A stretch of 14,213 nucleotides of DNA from Thermoplasmatota archaeon (lineage in GTDB: Archaea > Thermoplasmatota > Thermoplasmata > UBA10834). Shown piece after piece: positions 1-6,429 of this stretch (the first letter of the stretch is position 1; every line of letters begins with the position of its first letter). The position numbers were made by a program, and so were the translations under genes. Location of the stretch: NCBI GenBank assembly GCA_022848805.1, contig JAJISI010000021.1:1-14213 (forward strand), in the 5' to 3' direction. The notes under the pieces are model-generated. The model worked only from the letters and a program-made list of their open reading frames with translations, searched no databases and had not been told where the DNA came from.

Positions 1-554
1 TATCCTGAGACGCCTGGTAGGAATGCTTTCCTTCCGCCAGTGTATCCTGCGAAGTAGTGCGGTTCGACGCTCCCGATGACCACTATACGGTCAGCCTCAC
101 GGACGAGTTCGTTCATCCACACATCCGTGCCTCTACTGGTGGTTCCGAAGTGCACCAACTCGCTGTTCTTGGAATCATGCGAGTGCACCCTCGCCTTGAT
201 CGAATCGTATCTGGAACCGAACACGAACCTGTACTCCTCCTCTGTCGGGGCCCGGTGCATGCCCGTTGCTATGATGTACTCCGCCCCTATCTTGTCCAAG
301 GCCGGCTCAATCAGATCAAGGATCTTCGCGGTGGGAGTCGGGCGTGTCGCGTCGTTGACAATCACCAGTACTTCGCTCGCACCCTGGAGGAACTCGTCGA
401 GGCTTGCAGAATCAATCGGGGTGTCAACGGCCTCCCGCAACAGCTCCATCTCGTCGGCTTCGGGCAACTCATTCGGGTAGGCGATCTCCCCCATGTTATC
501 GTCTGGAACCTCTACTATCTCCGTTCCCTCTCCGTAGGGCACTTCGACTCTCAT
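1..554 (-). CDS. LarA-family nickel-pincer enzyme (lactate racemase-like), 3' end outside window
   Basis: Reading the minus strand from ATG at 554 gives an open frame of 184 codons that runs off the left edge. It carries the LarA (DUF2088) N-terminal signatures in order: NDATRPTP at about residues 67-74, ATGMHR at 96-101, HDSKNSEL at 126-133 and EPHYFAGYTGGRKAFLPG at 164-181. In characterised LarA the corresponding Arg, His and Lys residues hold the substrate and the nickel-pincer nucleotide; the Lys of GGRK is the residue that bonds covalently to the cofactor. The family includes lactate racemase and other 2-hydroxyacid racemases or epimerases, so substrate is not settled. The second cofactor-binding part and C-terminal domain lie outside the window. 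The cofactor-making genes larB, larC and larE are not seen here. The gene is divergent from thiL. The family call is firm; the exact reaction is open. Confidence 0.88.
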   Translation of the reverse strand, partial: MRVEVPYGEGTEIVEVPDDNMGEIAYPNELPEADEMELLREAVDTPIDSASLDEFLQGASEVLVIVNDATRPTPTAKILDLIEPALDKIGAEYIIATGMHRAPTEEEYRFVFGSRYDSIKARVHSHDSKNSELVHFGTTSRGTDVWMNELVREADRIVVIGSVEPHYFAGYTGGRKAFLPGVSG

Positions 555-584
555 ATCAGATTACCGGGCAAGAATACGGATTCG

Positions 585-592
585 CCTATTAG
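585..592 (-). promoter_or_regulatory. possible TATA box for the larA-like gene
   Basis: CTAATAGG on the minus strand is centred about 34 nt upstream of ATG 554, which would give a leader of about 8 nt. The match is weak. The 121-bp gap to thiL must hold both divergent promoters. Confidence 0.3.
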
Positions 593-644
593 TACGTTAA
601 GCTGTGTCATGGCCTTGTGAAAAGCTGTCCGAGCTCTGAAAAGG

Positions 645-652
645 CTTAATTA
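645..652 (+). promoter_or_regulatory. TATA box of thiL-amrS
   Basis: CTTAATTA preceded by a purine-rich, BRE-like GAAAAGG. Its centre is 27.5 nt upstream of GTG 676, the usual archaeal distance from TATA box to transcription start, so the mRNA is probably leaderless. Confidence 0.5.
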
Positions 653-675
653 CGAAACAGCAATCTGTTATCCCT

Positions 676-1653
676 GTGAAAACCCTTGGAACTCTGGGTG
701 AGCGCGGGGCGATTAGGATAATCGACAGAATCGTCAAGAGCGACGCCGAGGTGGGCATAGGCGACGACTGTGCCGCAATCGACATGGGAGACAGATTCCT
801 GCTGGTAACCACCGACATGATGGCACCGAAGACACATTTTCCGAAGGGGATGGGCCCCTACGACATTGGCTGGTCCATAGTCGCCGTCAATCTCAGCGAT
901 ATCGCAGCTATGGGCGGCCACCCCCTGGCGGTTGTCACTGCGATAGGAATGACCCGCGGACATCCTATCGAGTATCTTGAACAAATCGTCGACGGCATGA
1001 ACGACTGCGCGCGGCATTTCGGTACGAGCATCGTCGGGGGTGACACCAAGGAGCACGAGATACTCACCCTTTGCGGTACTGCGGTCGGCGAGGTGGCGAG
1101 GGACAGCATCCTGCTGAGAAAAGGCGCCAGACCCGGAGATCTCGTGGCAATCTCTGGCGAGCTCGGCAGAGCTGGTGCGGGTTACTACTCCTTGAAGCGA
1201 AACCTGTCTCTCGAAGAGGCCGAGACTGCTCTGAAGAGGCCACGTCCCAGGCTCAAGGAGGCCGCAGCACTCGCAGACACCGGGTTCGTGACCTCATGTA
1301 TGGACATTTCTGACGGACTTTCGTCATCGATATTCGAGTTGGCGAGGAGTTCTGGGCTCACCTACGAAATTGACTATTCGCGTATCTCCAAGGCGAAGGA
1401 AGTGGAGTTGGCTTTCCACGACTTGGAACGCCAGAAATCCCTAGTCCTCAACTTCGGCAACGATTATGAGTTGCTCTTCACAATCAAACGAGAGGCAGAA
1501 GCCGACCTGGCGAATCTGGCATCCGAGATAGGGTGTCCGCTGACAGTCATCGGAAAGGTCACTAGCGGGGAAGAGAACATTCTTATCGACAGCGGTAAGA
1601 GGGAAAAGCTGGAGAATCTGGGTTATGAGCACTTCAGAACCCGCCAATCATGA
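676..1653 (+). CDS. thiL: thiamine-monophosphate kinase ThiL
   Basis: 325 residues, GTG start. ThiL phosphorylates thiamine monophosphate with ATP to give thiamine diphosphate, the active cofactor, in the cytosol. The PurM/SelD-like fold is recognisable: an Asp-rich metal/nucleotide motif GIGDDCA at residues 27-33, TTDMM at 45-49, NLSDIAAMGG at 72-81, GGDT at 121-124, MDISDGL at 209-215 and GNDYELLFT at 261-269. The length is normal for the family. The start is supported by the TATA box at the leaderless distance and by the typical N-terminal region leading into GAIRIIDRI. The 3' end overlaps amrS by 29 nt in another frame, so the two genes probably share a transcript. I see no truncation or missing motif. 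Confidence 0.95.
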   Translation: MKTLGTLGERGAIRIIDRIVKSDAEVGIGDDCAAIDMGDRFLLVTTDMMAPKTHFPKGMGPYDIGWSIVAVNLSDIAAMGGHPLAVVTAIGMTRGHPIEYLEQIVDGMNDCARHFGTSIVGGDTKEHEILTLCGTAVGEVARDSILLRKGARPGDLVAISGELGRAGAGYYSLKRNLSLEEAETALKRPRPRLKEAAALADTGFVTSCMDISDGLSSSIFELARSSGLTYEIDYSRISKAKEVELAFHDLERQKSLVLNFGNDYELLFTIKREAEADLANLASEIGCPLTVIGKVTSGEENILIDSGKREKLENLGYEHFRTRQS

Positions 1654-2647
1654 GGCAAGATTCTACGAGGCGGAGGGGGCGCAGATAAGGTGTCTGCTCT
1701 GTCCCCATAACTGCCTGATCGCGACAGGAAAACGCGGACTGTGTGGGGTAAGGGAGAACAGGAACGGCAAGCTCTACTCGCTGATATACGGCTTGGCATC
1801 GTCGATACACCCAGATCCAATCGAGAAGAAGCCCCTCTTCCATTTTCTCCCAGGGACGACGGCTGTATCTTTCGGTTCGGTCGGCTGCAATCTTACATGC
1901 CGTCATTGCCAGAACCATTCCATCTCAAGAGCTTCTCCATCCGAACTTTCCCTCACGAAGGTGTCTCCTGAGGATGTCGTACGGCACGCGAAGTCATGGA
2001 ACGCCAAGTCGGTTTCATGGACCTACAATGAGCCTACGATTTGGCACGAATTTACAACTCATGCTTCCCGCATCGCCCACGAGGCTGGCCTCAGGACGAG
2101 CTATGTTACCAACGGATACATCAACGAGGCACCTCTCACGGAACTCAAGGGCTTGATCGATGCCATGAATATCGATGTCAAGGCGTTCAGGGAGGAGTTC
2201 TATCATGATATCTGCGGAGGCCACCTCGCGCCCGTGCTCAAGACTTGCGAGCGGGTCGTCGAGCTAGGGATCCACCTTGAGTTGACCTATCTTATCATCC
2301 CGGGCCACAACGACTCTATCGAAGAGTTGGAAAGCTTCGTGAACTGGGTGAGAGATAGCCTCCGAACGGACATCCCCGTGCATTTCTCGGCCTTCCATCC
2401 CGACTACAGATTGACAAGGGTTCCGAAAACTCCTATGATGACTCTGGACCTTGCCATTGACGCCGCGCGGAAGGCGGGTCTTGAATTCGTGTACATCGGG
2501 AATGTCCATGCTGGCGACCGCGACGACACATTCTGCCCAGCGTGCGGGACCCTCGTGATTGAGAGAAATGGACACTCCATCTCGAGGAACACCCTCGACG
2601 GTAACCGATGTAGTGGATGTGGTCGCTCTCTGAATATGATAGTCTAG
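1625..2647 (+). CDS. amrS: AmmeMemoRadiSam-system radical SAM enzyme (PflA-like)
   Basis: 340 residues, ATG start inside the end of thiL. The radical SAM cluster motif is C88-x3-C92-x2-C95 (CNLTCRHC), followed by QNHSIS. Upstream is a Cys motif C23, C26, C30 and C40, and at the C-terminus two CxxC pairs (C304/C307 and C329/C332) that look like a zinc ribbon. This three-part layout matches the family annotated as the radical SAM partner of AMMECR1 and Memo-like proteins; the reaction of the system is unknown. Related activases place a glycyl radical on a partner, but no partner is visible here. Neither AMMECR1 nor Memo genes lie in the window. Translation may be coupled to thiL through the 29-nt overlap. 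The family call is strong; no substrate can be assigned. Confidence 0.9.
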   Translation: MSTSEPANHEARFYEAEGAQIRCLLCPHNCLIATGKRGLCGVRENRNGKLYSLIYGLASSIHPDPIEKKPLFHFLPGTTAVSFGSVGCNLTCRHCQNHSISRASPSELSLTKVSPEDVVRHAKSWNAKSVSWTYNEPTIWHEFTTHASRIAHEAGLRTSYVTNGYINEAPLTELKGLIDAMNIDVKAFREEFYHDICGGHLAPVLKTCERVVELGIHLELTYLIIPGHNDSIEELESFVNWVRDSLRTDIPVHFSAFHPDYRLTRVPKTPMMTLDLAIDAARKAGLEFVYIGNVHAGDRDDTFCPACGTLVIERNGHSISRNTLDGNRCSGCGRSLNMIV

Positions 2648-2655
2648 GGAGCCTC

Positions 2656-2681
2656 CGCATGATCGGTCGTTCAGTCATGCG
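2656..2681. terminator. inverted repeat between convergent amrS and prepilin peptidase genes
   Basis: CGCATGA at 2656-2662 pairs with TCATGCG at 2675-2681 around a 12-nt loop, inside the 55-bp gap where two genes converge. It could form a hairpin at the ends of both transcripts. Archaeal termination relies mainly on U tracts, and none is obvious, so this may have no role. Confidence 0.3.
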
Positions 2682-2702
2682 ACATCCTCTCATCGACGTC
2701 CT

Positions 2703-3596
2703 TCAGAATCCGAACAGGAGGAACAAGAGATTACCGGCGACGGTCGCCAGGACGAGTCCAGCGAATATGGGTACTATGAATGGTATCTTGGGTGTGACCC
2801 ACACCCTTGATCTACCGTGTTCCCTCAACTTCAGCAACTCCTCCATAGTATCCTCGTCTGCTCTGGGGCGGGTATATATTCTGTGCTTCCCGTCTTCGAC
2901 ATGCTCCATGAGCCAGACGAACCCGGGAGCATCTGTACCTGAATCAACCATGTAACCGAGGAGCATCTGGGGGAACTTGATGTCGCGGGACGCTAGGTTG
3001 CGTGCGAGGAATCCGAGTGGTAGGAACATGACGAGGATCGCCGCGTCTATCAGCACCGAGAATGCGAATGGGAACAGCACGCTTGCAGCGGAATCTAGTG
3101 GGACGATGAGGGGAAGACCGCCAATCGCTGGAACGAAAGGAAAGACGATGGACAGTGCGATCAACGCCTTCGCGTCCGCTCCGCCCTTGATGATGTCCAA
3201 GGCGTACAATACCACAAACACCATCATCATTACCGGAACCGCGAGAAGGGGTTGGAAGTAGCTGTCGTCCGCCCACAAGACTCCCAGAGCTACCACGGAG
3301 ATTAGTGCTACAGCGTACTTAACGACTGGAGCAATCCTGGCCAGTGCCGAGTCGCCTCCAGTGTCTAGATACACATCTGATAGGATTGCGATGATTGGAA
3401 CGAGAATGAGCGCGAACTCCGCACGTTCGCCGTCCGTCTTCATTCTCAGCAAGATGAGGACGATTCCAAGCAGGGAAAGGAATATCCAGAATCGGTTTGG
3501 TACTTGTCTTGTCCGGATATCCAGAATTGAAGCGCATCCCAGAGTCGTTGCGGCCCCGAGAAGCGCGATGACACTGATGACCTCTGACGAATCCAC
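2703..3596 (-). CDS. archaeal prepilin/prearchaellin peptidase, A24 family
   Basis: 297 residues, GTG start, strongly hydrophobic. A24 peptidases are membrane aspartic proteases that remove the leader from archaeal type IV pilins and archaellins. The two catalytic Asp sites are visible: D26 in LDIRTRQVPN after the first membrane helix, and D141 in GGADAKAL, the GxxD-type motif. About seven hydrophobic stretches lie before residue 200. A polar segment of about 65 residues (200-266) follows, then a last hydrophobic helix at 270-297. Characterised FlaK/PibD enzymes are nearer 230-240 residues, so the polar segment is extra. The start is supported by a TATA box 26.5 nt upstream. No pilin or archaellum gene is nearby. 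Whether it serves pili, archaella or another export pathway cannot be told. Confidence 0.88.
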   Translation of the reverse strand: MDSSEVISVIALLGAATTLGCASILDIRTRQVPNRFWIFLSLLGIVLILLRMKTDGERAEFALILVPIIAILSDVYLDTGGDSALARIAPVVKYAVALISVVALGVLWADDSYFQPLLAVPVMMMVFVVLYALDIIKGGADAKALIALSIVFPFVPAIGGLPLIVPLDSAASVLFPFAFSVLIDAAILVMFLPLGFLARNLASRDIKFPQMLLGYMVDSGTDAPGFVWLMEHVEDGKHRIYTRPRADEDTMEELLKLREHGRSRVWVTPKIPFIVPIFAGLVLATVAGNLLFLLFGF

Positions 3597-3618
3597 ACGG
3601 AATGATTAGAGTCGCCGT

Positions 3619-3626
3619 ACTTAATC
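3619..3626 (-). promoter_or_regulatory. TATA box of the prepilin peptidase gene
   Basis: GATTAAGT on the minus strand is centred 26.5 nt upstream of GTG 3596, matching a leaderless start. It lies in the 56-bp gap after the radical SAM gene, so the peptidase can be transcribed independently. Confidence 0.5.
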
Positions 3627-3652
3627 CATTCGAGGATGTGAGCTCTCGGCCG

Positions 3653-4672
3653 TTAATCGTACAGATCCAAGCCCAAATCTTTGGCGAAGATTACCGCCTC
3701 CCTGTGTTCCGAAGGTTTGAGGGGCCGGGATATTTCCTGGTGCTCGCGCGCTCTGTGTGCGGGTCTGTACTGCGCCATGACGTTCACTCTGACTCCGCTC
3801 AAGTTGTCGGCAATCCAGCTCAGAATGGGCTTGGTGCAGCAATCGATGTGAGTGGGCAGTACAAGATGCCTGATAATCATCTCCGCGCTCGACCTCGCGA
3901 ATTTGTGATTTCGTCTGATGATTTCCGTGTAGTTTTCCACATTCGACAGACGTTTGGCGCAATCATCGTTGCCGTACTTGAAATCAGTGAGATACACGTC
4001 TATGACGCCTTCGAGGAGTCTCAGCGCCGGCTCGGTCAGGTACATATTGGAATTCCATATCTGAGGGGTCCGCGCGCTGCACTTCCCGAGGGTTTCGAGG
4101 ATGAAGCCGATATGAGAGGTGGGATCGCCGCCTACCCAGTTGACATTTCTCGCTGAACCACGCCACCTTCCGTTGTCCTGCGAACCTGCCTGAGGCCCCC
4201 TTCGCGCAATCACCTCGGCGAGGGTGGCCGGATCGATCCACTCCCCCGAATCTGGTTGTGTGGATATGTCCCAGTTCTGACAGAAAACGCAGTCGAAAGT
4301 ACATCCTGAGAAGAAAATCGTGTGAGACGGCACTAGATCCGTTTCCTCACCCATGTGCAGGAACTCGCTTGATATCCGTGTTTCCGATACTCCACAGTGG
4401 CCAGTCTCACCTTCGGTTCTATCTATCCCACATGATCTCTCGCATAAAGAGCACTTCTTGAGCATTCGGTTTGCCAGCTCGATTTTCAAGTCAAGGAGTG
4501 AGAGTTCGCCATGGCCCTTGGAGTGCCTTAACGCTTGTTCGTGGGCTTTCCAGAGGGTCGCGGTGTCAGCATCTAGATCGACATCTGCGGTCTTGCACTT
4601 CGATTCGAGGTACCTAGGCTCCGACGTGCCATCCAGAATGCTCCAATACCTGGTCAGTGGGTCTCCGGACAT
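3653..4672 (-). CDS. PflX/PflA-like radical SAM protein (COG1313 type)
   Basis: 339 residues from ATG 4672. The open frame continues upstream to 4942, but those 90 residues are Arg/Pro-rich and unlike the family, and a TATA box lies 30 nt before 4672, so the inner ATG is preferred. The radical SAM cluster motif is C124-x3-C128-x2-C131 (CTFDCVFC) followed by QNWDIS; VGGDPTSH at 180-187 is the SAM-contacting glycine motif of this group. An earlier Cys set, C74, C77, C81 and C93, mirrors the one in the amrS product 1 kb away, so the two look like distant paralogues. COG1313 proteins are often called PflX or pyruvate formate-lyase-activating homologues, but their targets are unknown. No glycyl-radical enzyme is present in the window. 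It is upstream of the prepilin peptidase on the same strand, probably as a separate unit. Confidence 0.85.
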   Translation of the reverse strand: MSGDPLTRYWSILDGTSEPRYLESKCKTADVDLDADTATLWKAHEQALRHSKGHGELSLLDLKIELANRMLKKCSLCERSCGIDRTEGETGHCGVSETRISSEFLHMGEETDLVPSHTIFFSGCTFDCVFCQNWDISTQPDSGEWIDPATLAEVIARRGPQAGSQDNGRWRGSARNVNWVGGDPTSHIGFILETLGKCSARTPQIWNSNMYLTEPALRLLEGVIDVYLTDFKYGNDDCAKRLSNVENYTEIIRRNHKFARSSAEMIIRHLVLPTHIDCCTKPILSWIADNLSGVRVNVMAQYRPAHRAREHQEISRPLKPSEHREAVIFAKDLGLDLYD

Positions 4673-4695
4673 CTCGGGGCGTACTTGTCTCTGCG

Positions 4696-4706
4696 TATTT
4701 TTAAAA
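4696..4706. promoter_or_regulatory. near-symmetric TATA box, possibly bidirectional
   Basis: TATTTTTAAAA lies with the centre of its TTTTTAAAA core exactly 30 nt from ATG 4672 on the minus strand and 30 nt from ATG 4732 on the plus strand. The minus strand has a purine-rich BRE-like GAAAG next to it, while the plus side is pyrimidine-rich. It therefore most likely drives the radical SAM gene and may also drive the rightward small ORF and ketopantoate reductase gene. Confidence 0.5.
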
Positions 4707-4731
4707 CTTTCATCTCCTCTGCTTTTCAGCG

Positions 4732-4818
4732 ATGGATGAGATAGTCGCAGAGGCATTGGGGAACCAGCAGGCTCACACCTTCGCCGATTGCGCGCGTCGC
4801 TCGGTAAGCAACAAATAG
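4732..4818 (+). CDS. possible 28-codon small ORF upstream of ketopantoate reductase
   Basis: ATG at 4732 opens a 28-codon frame ending in TAG at 4816. The product begins MDEIVAEALGN and ends ARRSVSNK. It is 27 nt before the ketopantoate reductase ATG and 30 nt from the symmetric TATA box. I do not recognise the peptide. It could be a leader peptide, a real microprotein or chance; length alone gives little support. Confidence 0.25.
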   Translation: MDEIVAEALGNQQAHTFADCARRSVSNK

Positions 4819-4845
4819 GCAGATAATATAGTGGTTCTGGGTCAG

Positions 4846-5754
4846 ATGAGAATCTGCGTATACGGGGCGGGGTCGCTCGGGAGTGCCATCGGCGGCATGC
4901 TTGCAGAGCAGCACGATGTGGTTCTAATAGGACGAGCGGCAAACGTCGAAGCCATCCAGAAGAACGGGTTGGAACTCCGCGGCATCATCAAGAAGAAGGT
5001 GGAGGCCGAGGCGTACCCGAGCATAAACGGACTCGCGCCTCCCGATTTGATGCTAATAACGACGAAGTCATACAACACGAGGGCCGTGGCAGAAGCGTGC
5101 AGAGATTGGGTGAATGCCGACACCAAGGTGTTGACGCTCCAGAACGGGCTGGGTAACATCGAGACACTCCGCGAACGGCTCGAGCCGTCAGTTTTCTGTG
5201 GTACCACGACTATGGGAGCATCTCTCGCGTCCCCCGGAATCGTTCAGATAGCGGGAGTTGGCAGAACGATTATCGGTGCTGATATCGACAGGGAGTCCGC
5301 AGTCTACATCTCTTCCATCTTCAGAAAGGCTGGCATGCCTTCCTCCGCGGCGAGGGAAATAGATGGCGAGATATGGACAAAGGCCATCGTGAATGCATCC
5401 ATCAACCCCCTCACCGCGGTACTGCGGGTAGCGAACGGAGCATTGCTCGAAAGCAGAACGATTTCCAGACTTATGTCTGAGATATGTGTCGAGTGTGAGA
5501 CCGTGGCGGGCGCGGCAGGGATTAATCTGCCCTTGGCATCCGTTTACAAGCGGGCACGGGCCGTGGCGCGGGAGACCGCCCACAACCGGTCGAGCATGCT
5601 GAGGGATATCGAGCTCGGCCGTAAGACCGAGATATCGAGCATAAACGGGCATATATGCCGGGTCGGTGCGAGGGTCGGAGTGGCCACACCGTTGAACAGG
5701 GCCCTTGTCGCGATGGTGGAGAGTTTTGAGTCACGACCCGCAGAGAAAGGTTAA
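4846..5754 (+). CDS. panE: 2-dehydropantoate 2-reductase (ketopantoate reductase)
   Basis: 302 residues from ATG 4846. KPR reduces ketopantoate to pantoate with NAD(P)H, a step toward coenzyme A. The ApbA/PanE layout is clear: Rossmann motif GAGSLGSAIGG at residues 7-17, TTKSYN at 72-77, LQNGLGN at 98-104, and the C-terminal catalytic segment WTKAIVNASINPL at 177-189, where K179 matches the essential Lys of E. coli PanE. E262 in KTEISSINGH matches its catalytic Glu. Length is normal. A GTG at 4831 would add five residues, but MRICVYGAGSLG is the typical family start. A weak AAATAG about 31 nt upstream is the only nearby box, so it may be co-transcribed with the small ORF before it. gfcR follows after 36 nt. 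Confidence 0.92.
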   Translation: MRICVYGAGSLGSAIGGMLAEQHDVVLIGRAANVEAIQKNGLELRGIIKKKVEAEAYPSINGLAPPDLMLITTKSYNTRAVAEACRDWVNADTKVLTLQNGLGNIETLRERLEPSVFCGTTTMGASLASPGIVQIAGVGRTIIGADIDRESAVYISSIFRKAGMPSSAAREIDGEIWTKAIVNASINPLTAVLRVANGALLESRTISRLMSEICVECETVAGAAGINLPLASVYKRARAVARETAHNRSSMLRDIELGRKTEISSINGHICRVGARVGVATPLNRALVAMVESFESRPAEKG

Positions 5755-5757
5755 TAT
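5750..5757 (+). promoter_or_regulatory. possible TATA box of gfcR
   Basis: GTTAATAT overlaps the panE stop codon and is centred about 37 nt before ATG 5791. A start of transcription near 5780 would leave a leader of about 11 nt that contains GGTGG at 5782-5786, a plausible ribosome binding site. This is one of the few units here that looks leadered. Confidence 0.4.
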
Positions 5758-5790
5758 CGTAACATCGTACTCTTTGAATCCGGTGGCAAG

Positions 5791-6429
5791 ATGGTAGATG
5801 TTAAAGAGCTGGCAGCAAATGCCAAGATACTAAGGAAGAAAGGTCTGAGCGTCCGCGATGTGGCGGATGAACTACACCTTTCCATTGACACTGTCAATTA
5901 TCTCGTGGAATACGGTCCGGAAGGTCTTCCACCATCCGACGTGAAGATAGGATGGAGATCGGTGGGAGTTTCGGGGTACAGAATTGGACTGATGTCCGAG
6001 CTGATGGCCGACATAGCCCTCGAAGAACTGGGCAAGCAGGACCAGGATGCAGATGTTGTTCTCGGCGTGTCCATCAACGGTATACCGTTCGCCGCGAAGC
6101 TGTCCGAGATTCTCGGCATCGACTGCGGCGTGTACAGACCCCACGCGGAGAGTCAGAGCGGCGGCGCTTTCAGTTCGAACTACGCCTCGGTCGGCAACGG
6201 CAAGAAGATCATCATCGTGGATGACGTGTTGAGCACCGGTGCCACGATCAAGGGAGCTATAACCGACATCAAGGAAGCCGGTGGGGTGCCCGTTCTCACC
6301 CTCGTAATGGTCAACAAGGGCAGCCTGAACGAGATTGACGGCGTACCGCTAAGGGGACTTATCAGAGCCAGGTCTATCGGAGGCACCATCCTCGGAGGCG
6401 GCGGAAAGAAGAGCTTTCCGTACAGTTAA
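5791..6429 (+). CDS. gfcR: GfcR-type transcriptional regulator (PyrE-like phosphoribosyltransferase with HTH)
   Basis: 212 residues. An N-terminal helix-turn-helix (about residues 6-40, with GLSVRDVADELHLSIDTVNYL) is joined to a type I phosphoribosyltransferase domain with the PRPP loop IIIVDDVLSTGAT at 140-152. This is the archaeal orotate-phosphoribosyltransferase-like family. Its haloarchaeal member GfcR activates genes of sugar catabolism and glycolysis/gluconeogenesis, and the domain is thought to sense a ligand rather than make orotidylate. Here it lies downstream of panE and is convergent with pgk, sharing a TTAA in which both stop codons lie. That neighbourhood supports a role in central carbon control, but targets in this organism are inference. 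It is less likely to be a true PyrE because of the HTH. Confidence 0.9.
   Translation: MVDVKELAANAKILRKKGLSVRDVADELHLSIDTVNYLVEYGPEGLPPSDVKIGWRSVGVSGYRIGLMSELMADIALEELGKQDQDADVVLGVSINGIPFAAKLSEILGIDCGVYRPHAESQSGGAFSSNYASVGNGKKIIIVDDVLSTGATIKGAITDIKEAGGVPVLTLVMVNKGSLNEIDGVPLRGLIRARSIGGTILGGGGKKSFPYS

Noticed and set aside
57..620. 187- and 134-codon open frames on the plus strand
   Set aside because: They are antisense to the LarA-family coding frame, which has clear motifs; their translations resemble no protein family.
3602..4156. 184-codon open frame on the plus strand
   Set aside because: It is antisense to the C-terminal half of the PflX-like radical SAM gene and has no recognisable motif.
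4673..4942. 90-residue N-terminal extension of the radical SAM gene
   Set aside because: It is Arg/Pro/Ser-rich, crosses a strong TATA box and overlaps the start of panE on the other strand; the ATG at 4672 fits the promoter.
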